DNA of 64,000 bases. It comes from CAVPJC01 sp963705155 (GTDB lineage Bacteria > Chloroflexota > Anaerolineae > Anaerolineales > UBA4823). Location: assembly GCA_963705155.1 (NCBI GenBank), contig CAVPJC010000014.1:124001-188000 (forward strand), read 5' to 3'. The position numbers and the translations under genes are program-made. The notes beneath the pieces are model-generated. The model ran no database searches. It was not told where the DNA came from and saw only the letters and a list, made by a program, of their open reading frames with translations. Position 1 is the stretch's first letter. Each line of letters begins with the position of its first letter. Shown in pieces: positions 1 through 9,161 of this stretch.

Positions 1-45
1 GGAAACAGCAGGGCACGATGCAACCACCTTAAATGCAATAAACGC

Positions 46-1281
46 ATGAAAATTGGCTATCTCATGCAAACGGGCGGTCCGGACGTGCGAGAAAAACCGC
101 TCACCGGTCCTGCGAATCATGTATTGAAGGTGTATCGAGAGCTACAAGAATTAGGCCATGAAATGCATTTTCTGGCACGTTATGATGGTAAAATCTGGCG
201 TTCAATCGATCTGGAGCGATTTGAGCCGGTGTTTGTGCGGAGATATGACCAGGGTTTACGGCGCCTGATAGAACGCCTGGTTAGAGGCGTCCAATCACGT
301 GGTAAGTTACCTTACTTCAATTTATTTGAGAGTCTTCGGTTTTCCGAAGCCTGTTGCCAGGAATTAACGAATTGTGATTTGTTTTATGAGCGCATGGGTT
401 GGATGGGTTATGGAGCTGGATTAGCAGCGCGTAGATCGAAGATCCCACTGGTGCTTGAAGTAAACAATGGGGATTTTGTCACAGAGTTGGAGCGATTGGG
501 GGTAGCGCCCCGCGGTTTTCAATATGATCTGGCTGTGTGGCTGATGCGGCGGGCTGTCCACCGGGCTGATTTCTCTATAGCCACAGGGGATGGGCACCGT
601 CGAAGATATATCGAGTGGTGGGGTATTCATCCAGACAAGGTAACTACTGTAGAAAACGGCAGCGATGTTGTTCACCTGTTAAAAAGGGATCGATTACGTT
701 CATTTTCCAATCATGTGGCTGAAGACGGAACGATTACTCTCGTGTTTGTTGGGGCATTTGAACCCTGGCATGGAATTCTTATCCTATTAGCAGCATTTGC
801 AAATGCTGCATCTCAATTGCCCCAGCTTCGATTAAAAATCATTGGGTCAGGTACCCTGTCTCAAGATGTACGGAATAAAATAGATGAACTGGATATTGGA
901 GATAAGGTGGTATTAACTGGACAGCTCCCGGTTGAGGAAATGGCTGAACATTTGGTTACATCTGATATCGGTTTGGCGCCGTACTGCGGCTGGATGGAGT
1001 TCTCGGGTTTGAAGCTTTTCGATTATAAGTCTGCTGGCCTTGTGAGCCTGGCTTCTGGCATAGACGGCGAGCCGGCCACGCTAAAACATGGTGTGACAGG
1101 TTGGATTGTGCCTCCCTGTGATGAAGAAGCGTTGAGCAAAGCAATTTTGTTGTTGGCAAACAATCCTGAACTGCGGCACAGCATTGGAAGATCCGCAAGA
1201 CTTGAAGCTGAGGAACAGCATTCCTGGACGCACACAGCCCACCAAATTGAAGAAATTTTATATAAGGTGGTATTGAAATAG
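46..1281 (+). CDS. Glycosyltransferase family 4 (GT-B fold)
   Basis: A 411-residue GT4-like enzyme expected to move a sugar from a nucleotide donor to a lipid-linked or nascent glycan on the cytoplasmic side of the membrane. The N-terminal half carries a Rossmann-like acceptor domain with a glycine-rich stretch (MQTGGPDV, then LTGPANHV). The C-terminal half shows the donor-domain signature VENGSDVV near residue 205, a GAFEPWHG strand-loop, and a SGLKLFDYKSAG segment where GT4 enzymes usually have the EX7E motif. It is the first of a run of same-strand polysaccharide genes; GT2 follows after 28 bases. Substrate and linkage cannot be read from sequence. ATG at 46 has no strong ribosome site. 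Confidence 0.85.
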   Translation: MKIGYLMQTGGPDVREKPLTGPANHVLKVYRELQELGHEMHFLARYDGKIWRSIDLERFEPVFVRRYDQGLRRLIERLVRGVQSRGKLPYFNLFESLRFSEACCQELTNCDLFYERMGWMGYGAGLAARRSKIPLVLEVNNGDFVTELERLGVAPRGFQYDLAVWLMRRAVHRADFSIATGDGHRRRYIEWWGIHPDKVTTVENGSDVVHLLKRDRLRSFSNHVAEDGTITLVFVGAFEPWHGILILLAAFANAASQLPQLRLKIIGSGTLSQDVRNKIDELDIGDKVVLTGQLPVEEMAEHLVTSDIGLAPYCGWMEFSGLKLFDYKSAGLVSLASGIDGEPATLKHGVTGWIVPPCDEEALSKAILLLANNPELRHSIGRSARLEAEEQHSWTHTAHQIEEILYKVVLK

Positions 1282-1309
1282 CATGTGGATTCGTGGAGAA
1301 AGATAATTC

Positions 1310-2410
1310 ATGCCATCGATTGTAAGCATTATAATGCCCGTCTATAATGGAGAATTATTCCTCAGAGAGGCGATCGAGAGTGTCATACATCAAGCTTACT
1401 CGAGCTGGGAATTAATTATCATAGATGATGGATCAAATGATGGCACGACTGATATTGTACGTTCCTATCCGGATACCCGGATTCACTATACATATCAGGA
1501 TAATCGAGGCCAGGCAGCCGCACTCAACACAGGCCTCGATCAGGCGGCTGGGGATTACATTACCACACTGGATGCGGATGATTTTCTAACCGTGAATAGT
1601 ATCAAAGACAGGGCACACTACCTGGATCAGAACCCGAACGATGGTGTAGTGTATGCAGATGGGATTTATTGTAACGCTAACGGTGAAGGATTTTTGCGAT
1701 TCACCGAGCACATGCCTTCCAGTGCCCATGGAGATGTTTACGATGTATTAATAGTTTCACCATTCTATGGCACCGGGGCATCGGTCATGGTGCGGCGGGA
1801 TTTACTTGAAAAAACGCAAACAAGATACGATGAAGAGATCGTATGGTGCCAGGATTGGGATTTTTATATTCAACTCGCAGAAAAGACCACATTTGGATTT
1901 ATAGATATGGTCAGCATCCATTACCGATTGCATGAAGGAGGTATGACCACAAGTATGCCGCGTGGCCGGCGGTTAGAATCACTCATCCGGCTGAGGATGA
2001 AGGTTATGGGCAGTGAGCGGTTCGAACGAACCCAATTGGAGGCCAAAAGAGCTTTTTTTTATGACTTTCTCATTAAAGATCTGAAAGGTCGCGTGGATCA
2101 ACAGGAAGATGTATTCAACAGCCGTCAATTTGGGTCCTTACCCAAATCCACACAAGGATGGTTGTTACGTCTAACAGCAAATGTTTACTTGCTTGAGAAC
2201 AGTGAATTAGATTGGATACGGAAATGGCTGCTGCGAGCGTTCTCACGAGCACCACAAGATACGAAGACCAGCGTGGTATTAGGTTTGTTCTGTCTTCATC
2301 CAGGTCTAGCCAGGGTGGCGATTCGGAAAAATAAAGAGCGCCGTGGTGATTCTGATGGTAATGATCCTTTTAAACTAGCCGCAGTATCTAACGGACAACT
2401 ATCAAAATAG
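1310..2410 (+). CDS. Glycosyltransferase family 2
   Basis: A 366-residue inverting GT-A type glycosyltransferase. The N-terminus has the family signature VSIIMPVYNGE, followed by IIDDGSNDGT and the metal-binding DADD around residue 90. A WCQDWDFYIQLAE segment near residue 180 matches the conserved acidic region (usually ED) that positions the catalytic base. The last 120 residues are less conserved and lack clear membrane helices. It sits between a GT4 and an alpha/alpha-toroid protein and most likely adds one residue of the repeat unit. The sugar is unknown. Confidence 0.87.
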   Translation: MPSIVSIIMPVYNGELFLREAIESVIHQAYSSWELIIIDDGSNDGTTDIVRSYPDTRIHYTYQDNRGQAAALNTGLDQAAGDYITTLDADDFLTVNSIKDRAHYLDQNPNDGVVYADGIYCNANGEGFLRFTEHMPSSAHGDVYDVLIVSPFYGTGASVMVRRDLLEKTQTRYDEEIVWCQDWDFYIQLAEKTTFGFIDMVSIHYRLHEGGMTTSMPRGRRLESLIRLRMKVMGSERFERTQLEAKRAFFYDFLIKDLKGRVDQQEDVFNSRQFGSLPKSTQGWLLRLTANVYLLENSELDWIRKWLLRAFSRAPQDTKTSVVLGLFCLHPGLARVAIRKNKERRGDSDGNDPFKLAAVSNGQLSK

Positions 2411-2433
2411 CTCTCATTGGTACTAATTTTCTA

Positions 2434-2462
2434 TTATCCAAACGTTAACATAACATTATAAT
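2434..2462 (+). promoter_or_regulatory. Possible sigma70 promoter upstream of the toroid gene
   Basis: The 125-base AT-rich gap after the GT2 gene contains a consensus -10 hexamer TATAAT at 2457-2462. The best -35 at 17 bases spacing is the weak TTATCC at 2434-2439. It could start a transcript at the gene beginning at 2536. The weak -35 keeps confidence low. Confidence 0.3.
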
Positions 2463-2535
2463 TTCATTCAATTATCATGGTAAAATTTGACCGCTTTTAT
2501 CCTAATTGGGCAATTTATAGATCAGCTGTAACCGA

Positions 2536-3771
2536 ATGAGCAATCAAGGAAGATTACAACAATTCATTCAAAACGAAATTCGCTCATCTCTTTCTGCCAT
2601 CCGGCGGAGGGGTGATTGGTCCCCTCTCTCGTCAGTTATGCGAGGCAAGCTTAACATACCCTATAGGGCAGACACAGCGCAGGAGCATCTTGGGGCCGCG
2701 GTAAACTGGCTTTGTGCCGCACAGGATGGAACGAACGACGATGGTGTATCGGCATTCTATGATGTTCGCATGGGCGTATGGTGCCCATCCTATCCAGAAA
2801 CGACTGGATACATCATACCCACGATGCTGGATTATGCTGAATTGGTGGACAGCGACGTCCTTCGCCAGCGGGCTTTACGTATGGCAAGATGGTTGCTCAC
2901 ACTTCAGCTCGAATTAGGTGCTTTTCCCATTGGGCCATTATGGCCTGATTGGGAAAGGAAGCCGATTGTGTTTGATACGGGCCAAATCCTGTTTGGCATG
3001 GTGCGCGCCTATAGAGAGACTAATGATGTGCAATTCCTTGAGGCTGCCCGGCGTGCAGCCGATTGGCTGGTCAGTATCCAGGATGCAGATGGAGCGTGGA
3101 GCAAATATACCTCCTTGAACATTGTTCACACATACAATGTTCGAACGGCCTGGGGACTGCTCCAGGTATATAAGACAAGCGGAGATGATAGGTATTGCCA
3201 GGCTGCTGTTCGGAATCTGGAGTGGTCGGTAAGCCAGCAGGATGCTGATGGCTGGTATCGTAATGCTGGTTTTCGTCCCGGAGAAAATCCTCTGACCCAC
3301 ACCATTGCATATACGGTAGAGGGCTTGCTTGAATTAGGCGTGCTTCTCAGCCAATCTGCATACATTTATTCGGCTCAGAGAGCAGCAGATGCCATGCGGA
3401 AATTACTATCACGCGATGGGTTTTTGAGGGCGCGCTATGGGTCGGGATGGAGTTCTGCAGATAATTGGAGCTGTCTGACCGGCACTGCACAAATGGCGCT
3501 GGTCTGGCTCCGGCTGTTTGAAATTACCGGTGAGGAAGGGTATTTGCAGGATGGATTGGCGGCCAATCGATATATAAAACAACGCCAGCCGCGGGATATT
3601 CAGTTAAAAGGGTTTTATGGCGGAATTGCAGGATCCTACCCAATTTACGGAGATTATGAACCATTCCGTCATCTCAACTGGGCCGCGAAATTTTTCGTAG
3701 ATAGTTTGTTGCTGGAGCATCACCTGGTAAACAGGCAGCGACAAACCCCTGACCCAATCCAAAAAACCTAA
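2536..3771 (+). CDS. Alpha/alpha-toroid protein of a polysaccharide locus (glycoside hydrolase or lyase-like, unassigned)
   Basis: A 411-residue soluble protein built of repeated helical pairs, as in six-hairpin glycosidases, polysaccharide lyases and terpene cyclases. Repeats are visible as AVNWLCAAQDG, MARWLLTLQLELGAFP, AADWLVSIQDADGAWS and NLEWSVSQQDADGWYR, with a conserved W and a DG turn in each. A SYPETTGYIIPTMLDYA segment near residue 85 resembles the substrate-groove start in related proteins. No signal peptide is seen, so it would act in the cytoplasm or be exported another way. It has no DxDD cyclase motif that I can find, which argues against a squalene-cyclase role. It may trim, epimerise or cleave the glycan; function is not assigned. 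Confidence 0.7.
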   Translation: MSNQGRLQQFIQNEIRSSLSAIRRRGDWSPLSSVMRGKLNIPYRADTAQEHLGAAVNWLCAAQDGTNDDGVSAFYDVRMGVWCPSYPETTGYIIPTMLDYAELVDSDVLRQRALRMARWLLTLQLELGAFPIGPLWPDWERKPIVFDTGQILFGMVRAYRETNDVQFLEAARRAADWLVSIQDADGAWSKYTSLNIVHTYNVRTAWGLLQVYKTSGDDRYCQAAVRNLEWSVSQQDADGWYRNAGFRPGENPLTHTIAYTVEGLLELGVLLSQSAYIYSAQRAADAMRKLLSRDGFLRARYGSGWSSADNWSCLTGTAQMALVWLRLFEITGEEGYLQDGLAANRYIKQRQPRDIQLKGFYGGIAGSYPIYGDYEPFRHLNWAAKFFVDSLLLEHHLVNRQRQTPDPIQKT

Positions 3772-3787
3772 AAAAAAGAAGTATGTA

Positions 3788-4918
3788 ATGCGTGTAGCTA
3801 TAATTAACAGCCGGCTTGATTCCCAATTAAACCCGGGTGGGGATACCGTGCAGGTTGCACAAACAAAATTGGCTCTGGATCGTCTGGGCATCGTCACTCA
3901 AACCCTGTCGCCAGAAAATCTGGTTGGTGATATAGATTTTGATGTTGCTCACGTGTTCAATATTCAAACACCTGAACCTGCAATGCGTGCATTCGAGGTT
4001 CTACAAAAAAAAGGTCTCCCGGTCATCCTGTCGCCAATTTATTGGGATGTATTTGGTCTGTGGTACGAGAAAGCCGCCGCCGAGAAGCCATTGTGGCGTA
4101 TGGTGACCAAACTCACCGGCAGGGACAATGCCCGGACAATCTACCAGCGTTGGCAGATGAAGAAAGCGCCAAAAACTGAAGCCTGGCAAAGCCAGCAGAA
4201 GTTATTAAATCAAGCTGTACGCGTTTTACCCAACTCGAAAACAGAAGCCAACCAATTGAAGCGGTTCTTTAAACTGGATGCCGACTTTCTGACAAAAGTT
4301 GACGTAATCCCCAACGGGGTTGACCTGGAGAAGTACCTGAAACAACCTGCTCCGTCAATCTCGTTTTTAGAAAAATATGATTTGCGCGATTTTATCTTGC
4401 AGGTGGGCACGATCAACCCGACAAAGAACCAACTTGGATTAATTGATGCTCTTTACGACCTGCCGGTGCAAATTGTAATTATCGGGCACACGATGGCAGC
4501 GTACCGTGATTATGCAGAGATCTGCAAAGCGCGCGCCGCGCAGCGAGGCAATGTCACATTTATTGATCATTTACCGAACGAAGATCTACCCGGGATCTAT
4601 GCTCTAGCCGCAGTGCATGTATTACCAAGCTGGCGGGAAACACCCGGTTTGGTAAGCCTGGAAGCGGCAGCTTCTGGATGCCGCATCGTTACCACTTCAA
4701 TCGGATCCACACGGGATTATTTTGGTGAGCTGGCCTGGTATTGCGACCCTTACGATTTGCGCTCCATCCGACAGGCAGTGGAGGAGGCATTGGCCGCGCC
4801 AAAATCATCAACATTGCGAGATCGCGTATTAGCGAATTACACCTGGCAATGCGCGGGTGAAGCCACCCTGGCAGCCTATGAAAGAGCTCTTAAACCCCTG
4901 CACCATTCGGAGAATTGA
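3788..4918 (+). CDS. Glycosyltransferase family 4
   Basis: A 376-residue GT4 enzyme. The central VIPNGVDLEKY, the donor-domain strand LQVGTINPTKNQ, and the terminal LPSWRETPGLVSLEAAASG, which holds a clean EX7E motif (E of RET and E of SLE), are diagnostic of retaining GT-B transferases. The N-terminal acceptor domain starts INSRLDSQLNPGGDTVQ, with a glycine-rich loop. The stop codon lies just before the ATG of the acyl-CoA dehydrogenase, so it is probably cotranscribed with module A. Donor and acceptor are unknown. Confidence 0.88.
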   Translation: MRVAIINSRLDSQLNPGGDTVQVAQTKLALDRLGIVTQTLSPENLVGDIDFDVAHVFNIQTPEPAMRAFEVLQKKGLPVILSPIYWDVFGLWYEKAAAEKPLWRMVTKLTGRDNARTIYQRWQMKKAPKTEAWQSQQKLLNQAVRVLPNSKTEANQLKRFFKLDADFLTKVDVIPNGVDLEKYLKQPAPSISFLEKYDLRDFILQVGTINPTKNQLGLIDALYDLPVQIVIIGHTMAAYRDYAEICKARAAQRGNVTFIDHLPNEDLPGIYALAAVHVLPSWRETPGLVSLEAAASGCRIVTTSIGSTRDYFGELAWYCDPYDLRSIRQAVEEALAAPKSSTLRDRVLANYTWQCAGEATLAAYERALKPLHHSEN

Positions 4919-4920
4919 AC

Positions 4921-6066
4921 ATGGATTTTACATGGACCGATGAACAATTGGCTTATAAAAAAGCTGTAATCGAATTTGCTCAACGAGACCTCAACAAGAA
5001 TATGGCTGAGCGGGACAAGCATTCCGAGTTCTCACGCGACCTGTGGAAGAAATGCGCTGAATTTGGCATTCATGGTATGCCGTTTCCAGATCGATTGGGT
5101 GGAAGTGAAGCAGATATTCTGACAACGATGTTGACGATGGAAGGGCTGGGTTATGGGTGTCAGGATAACGGCCTGGTGTTTGCAATAAATGCCCAGATGT
5201 GGAGTGTACAGATGCCCATATTCTCCTTTGGCACTCCAGAACAACAAGAAAAATACCTTCCCGGGTTGATTCGCGGTGAAACCATCGGTGCACACGGGAT
5301 GTCTGAGCCGGATACCGGCTCGGACGCTTACAACCTGCGGACACGTGCAGAACGTAAAGGTGACGGGTATGTGCTGAATGGAAGTAAAATGTTTGTCACG
5401 AATGCGCCCGTATCGGATCTGGCGGTGGTCTTTGCGACGGTGGATCCATCCAAAGGGATGTGGGGTATTACGGGTTTTATTGTTGAGAAAGGCACCCCGG
5501 GTTTTACTGTAAGCCGAGAGATTGAGAAAATGGGCTTAAGAACTTCTCCTATGGGTGAATTGATATTTCAAGACTGTTATATTCCATCCGAAAACCGAAT
5601 TGGGCCTGAGGGCGCTGGCGCACGCATTTTTAATCACTCCATGGAATGGGAGCGAAGTTGTATCCTGGCCAGCAATTTGGGCGCCATGGAACGGCAGTTG
5701 GAGCGAAGTATTTCGTATGCGCGGGAGAGGCAGCAATTCGGCCAACCGATTGGCAAATTTCAATCGGTGGCGAATCGGATTGTGGATATGAAGATCCGCC
5801 TCGAAACTGCCCGTCTGCTGCTTTATAAGGTTGCCTGGCTGAAAAAAATGGGGAAGCCTGCCGTCATGGAGGCTGCAATGGCCAAGTTGTATCTGAGCGA
5901 ATGTTTTGTTCAATCGGGATTGGACGCAGTGCGAACGTTGGGCGGGTATGGGTATATGACTGAGTTTGAAGTTGAGCGTGATTTGCGTGATGCTGTTGGG
6001 GGAACCATCTACTCGGGCACATCTGATATTCAGCGAAATATTATCGCCCGACTTATGGGCTTGTAA
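4921..6066 (+). CDS. Acyl-CoA dehydrogenase, PltE/RedW-like (carrier-bound substrate likely)
   Basis: A 381-residue FAD enzyme of the acyl-CoA dehydrogenase fold. The start chosen is ATG 4921, preceded by GGAGAA; an in-frame TTG at 4915 overlaps the previous stop. The flavin segment reads GMSEPDTGSD and the C-terminus GTIYSGTSDIQRN. The Glu used as base in medium-chain enzymes is absent there (YSGTSD), while SMEWERSCILASNLGAMERQLE carries a Glu at the isovaleryl-CoA dehydrogenase/PltE position. That stretch closely resembles the remembered PltE sequence, which oxidises prolyl-PCP to pyrrolyl-PCP. Direct linkage to an adenylation enzyme and a PCP supports action on an aminoacyl-carrier thioester. 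An ordinary fatty-acyl role cannot be excluded. Confidence 0.82.
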   Translation: MDFTWTDEQLAYKKAVIEFAQRDLNKNMAERDKHSEFSRDLWKKCAEFGIHGMPFPDRLGGSEADILTTMLTMEGLGYGCQDNGLVFAINAQMWSVQMPIFSFGTPEQQEKYLPGLIRGETIGAHGMSEPDTGSDAYNLRTRAERKGDGYVLNGSKMFVTNAPVSDLAVVFATVDPSKGMWGITGFIVEKGTPGFTVSREIEKMGLRTSPMGELIFQDCYIPSENRIGPEGAGARIFNHSMEWERSCILASNLGAMERQLERSISYARERQQFGQPIGKFQSVANRIVDMKIRLETARLLLYKVAWLKKMGKPAVMEAAMAKLYLSECFVQSGLDAVRTLGGYGYMTEFEVERDLRDAVGGTIYSGTSDIQRNIIARLMGL

Positions 6067-6102
6067 ATAGAGAGCAATTTGAGGCTCATCACGGGAGGCG
6101 AG

Positions 6103-7672
6103 ATGCGTTATTTACTTCACCAGGTAATCACACAAGCTGCGCAGAAATACCCAGATCGACAGGCTATTGGTTTTCTTTCCGAATCTCTTACCTATGCAGA
6201 GTTGGATTCGACAAACCAATCGTTTAGCACGTACTTTGGTTGAGGCGGGAGTGAAACGGGGCGACCGCGTGGGAATTTATATGAACAAAGGGCAGGAATC
6301 AGCGGTTGCTCTGTATGGGATCATGAAAGCAGGGGCTGCCTATGTGCCGCTTGATCCGTATGCTCCGGTCGCGAGATTGGGTTATGTAATTCAGGATTGC
6401 GGAATTCGGCATCTGATCACCAAAGATAACAAACTTAGCCAGGTGGAAGAGATCCTGGCAATGAATGTGGGATTGGAATATCTGGTAGGCGTCAACCAGA
6501 TGGATAACCACCCTGTCAGCACGGTTTCCTGGGAGGATTTATCATCCCAGCCAGGTGATGACCTGGATTTGAATCTAACTGAACAAGACCTGGCTTATAT
6601 ACTCTATACTTCTGGCTCCACCGGAACGCCCAAAGGTATTATGCACACCCACCGCAGCGGATTGAGCTTTGCTGAATGGGCTGCGACCGAATATGGTCTT
6701 GCCAGTGATGACCGATTAAGTAACCACGCACCCTTACATTTTGATCTTTCAACGTTCGATTTTTTTGCCGGCGCCATCGCCGGGGCGGCAACGATCATTA
6801 TCCCTGAAGCCCTTACAAAATTCCCTGCAAACCTTTCCAAACTGATCCAGGATGAGCAAATCACGGTATGGTATTCGGTTCCATTTGCTCTGATGCAGTT
6901 GATGGAGCGCGGACTGCTGGAAACACGAGATTTGACTGCCTTGCGTTGGCTATTGTTTGCCGGAGAGGTTTTTCCGACCAAGCACCTGCGGAATTTGATG
7001 ATGATGCTGCCAGGCGTGCGCTTTAGCAACCTTTATGGACCAACTGAGACCAACGTCTGCACGTATTATCATGTAAACCAAATACCCGAAGATAATGACC
7101 AAACGATCCCAATTGGCAGGGCGTGCAGCAATATCGAGGATCTGGTGGTTGATCCCGACGATCATCCAGTAGCCGTTGGTGAGGTAGGCGAACTGTTAAT
7201 CCGCGGTGGGGTGGTAATGAAAGGCTACTGGGGGCAACCTGAGAAAACCAAGAACGGTTTTTACCGGAGGCCTGTATTTGACTATTTTGATGATATCTTT
7301 TATCGGACAGGCGATCTCGTACAGCAGGATCCGAATGGAGATTATCATTACCTGGGCCGGAAGGACCGCCAGATAAAAACGCGTGGTTATCGAGTGGAGT
7401 TGGATGAAATTGAAGTGGCGCTTCTGGCCCATCCGGGTGTTGGCGAGGCCGCTGCATATCCCGTACCTGATGGTCAGGGAAGCAATTTGATTGAGGCTTC
7501 AGTCGTACTCAATTCACGGCACCTTACGACCGATGATTTGGTGGCTCATCTTTCTAACCGATTGCCTCCCTACGCTATACCTGCGCGGATTGATATCCTA
7601 ACCGACTTTCCCAGAACTTCCACCGGGAAAATTGACCGTCGCACGCTCCAGACCCGGGCGGTGGAGCGGTAA
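6103..7672 (+). CDS. Amino-acid adenylation enzyme, PltF-like (frameshifted)
   Basis: A free-standing AMP-forming ligase of about 522 residues expected to load an amino acid onto the adjacent PCP. The true start is ATG 6103 behind GGGAGG. Reading frame 1 gives SLTYAELDS and then hits a stop, while the next frame gives TNRLARTLVEAG; removing one base near 6211-6217 (an AAA run) joins them. Motifs include YILYTSGSTGTPKG, NHAPLHFDLS, WYSVP, LYGPTETNVC, YRTGD and a terminal PRTSTGKIDRR Lys. The Asp in HFDLS is the residue that binds the alpha-amino group in amino-acid-activating domains. NHAPLHFDLS, WYSVP and GPTETNVC resemble proline-specific PltF. Proline is inferred, not proven. Confidence 0.85.
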
Positions 7673-7720
7673 AGCGAGAAACAACCTGCACCTGATGATA
7701 TTGAAAAAGGAGAACAACCT

Positions 7721-7957
7721 ATGGACCGCAAAACAGCATTAATAGAAGACATTAAAAATGAGATTATGCGTAACCGCAATGCCAGACTGGCGGAGGACCA
7801 GGATCTATTAAGCGCTGGGATTCTCGACTCGCTGGGTATATTGCAACTGGTGAGCTTTATCGACCAGTCATTTGGAATCCAGGTACCAGACGAAGATGTT
7901 GTTTATGATAACTTCAAGAGCATCAATTCACTGGTTGATTATCTCAGTAATTACTAG
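7721..7957 (+). CDS. Free-standing peptidyl/acyl carrier protein (module A)
   Basis: A 78-residue carrier protein with the phosphopantetheine site in SAGILDSLGILQL (Ser near residue 37 in the DSL motif). Length and the helical pattern match PltL/RedO-type PCPs. A strong ribosome site AAGGAGAA precedes ATG 7721. Its position after the adenylation enzyme and before two AT3 acyltransferases suggests that the adenylation enzyme loads it, the dehydrogenase oxidises the bound residue, and an acyltransferase takes the product. Confidence 0.88.
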   Translation: MDRKTALIEDIKNEIMRNRNARLAEDQDLLSAGILDSLGILQLVSFIDQSFGIQVPDEDVVYDNFKSINSLVDYLSNY

Positions 7958-8049
7958 ACCATGAATTGGAATTTAGCTTTAGATAACCATCCATGGGATC
8001 GTGGGTCTGAGCTCTGGTCGAGCACCTCAGTTCGTGAGGAGAACCAACC

Positions 8050-9158
8050 ATGCTAAGAAGGTTGCTTTACCTGAATGGTATAACCATTGCTTCCGTGGTG
8101 TTATTCCATTCTGTCGGTATGGGATTTGTCGCGATGTTTGCCTGGGGACACCGTTACCTTCCTGCTGGTGTATCGCCATATACACAGGTCGGCAGCCCGT
8201 CCTACTTTTTTTAAGAACCATTGAACAACTGGTCATATTCGCTATTCCAGTCTTTTTATTTATCTCCGGCTTTTTTGTTGCGATGGCAACTGACCGGGTT
8301 AAAGGTAAACTAAGTTGGGGAGTGGCATTTGCACGGGCTCGGAAACTAGCAATCCCCTACCTGATTTGGTCGTTTGTGGCACTTAGCCTGGCGGTAATAT
8401 TTGGCAGAAGGCCATCTGTCACAGATATCGTCCTGGATTTGTTGACCGGTCAGACAAACGAGGTGTTTTACTTTGTACCACTTTTGATCCAGTTCTACAT
8501 CTTGGCGCCGATTTTTGTAATGATGATCAAGAAAAACTGGCTCCTGGTTTTGATTGTAACGGGAATAATCCAGGTCTGTGTACAATTACTACCTTACCCC
8601 ATTTTTCTTGGGTTTAATATGCCATACAAGGAAGAAATAGCCAGCTTTATCCCAAAATGGCTATTTGTGGCGCGGATTTTTTGGTTTCCTCTCGGTATCA
8701 CCATTGGATTTCATATTGATCAATTTAAACAGTATTTGGTGCGTTATCGTTGGGGTTTCTTTTTTGGCGCCATAGCTTGTATTGTGATTGGGATTGTTGA
8801 ATGGGAGATATTTTTCCGTCTGTCAGGTATGGAGTGGTTGTCAACCCGAGAAACACTGGTTGATAGCATCTATGCCCTGATGTTCATCTTTTTGATTCTG
8901 GGAATGGGCGATTTTGGATTACCTTTGCAGCGTTTTTTTGAAAAGCTGGCCCCTAAGTCTTTTGGGATTTACCTGACCCATGCACTTGTGATCACGTACG
9001 TTGCCAAGGTGATCTATCGGTTTACCCCTGCATTGTTGGGTACTCAAATCCTATACCAACCCATTATGATTATCCTGGGTCTTGGCCTGCCTTTGTTATT
9101 GATGGCATTCGTTGATAGATCCCCGTTTAGGAAATTCTATGTTTACCTTTTCGGGTAA
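8050..9158 (+). CDS. AT3 family membrane acyltransferase, copy 1 (frameshifted)
   Basis: A multi-pass acyltransferase of the PF01757 family that normally moves acyl groups onto sugars of envelope glycans. The true start is ATG 8050 behind GAGGAGAA. The first 52 codons are in one frame and end at a TAA after a T7 run (8206-8212). Restoring T8 gives GSPSYFFLRTIEQL, which aligns without a gap to GSASYYAMRFIEQL of the copy at 17016. The N-terminus has the family R and His pattern (RRLLYLNG, then VVLFHS). About ten hydrophobic helices follow, ending SPFRKFYVYLFG. It is one of four paralogs in the locus. Confidence 0.85.
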
Positions 9159-9161
9159 TTT

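Noticed and set aside
6167..7672. TTG at 6167 as the start of the adenylation gene
   Set aside because: ATG 6103 has a strong ribosome site and encodes the missing family N-terminus up to YAELDS; a one-base lesion joins the frames.
8001..8210. An N-terminal extension of the first AT3 gene read in the downstream frame
   Set aside because: The extension is not membrane-like and lacks family residues, while the alternative frame from ATG 8050 gives the exact paralog N-terminus.
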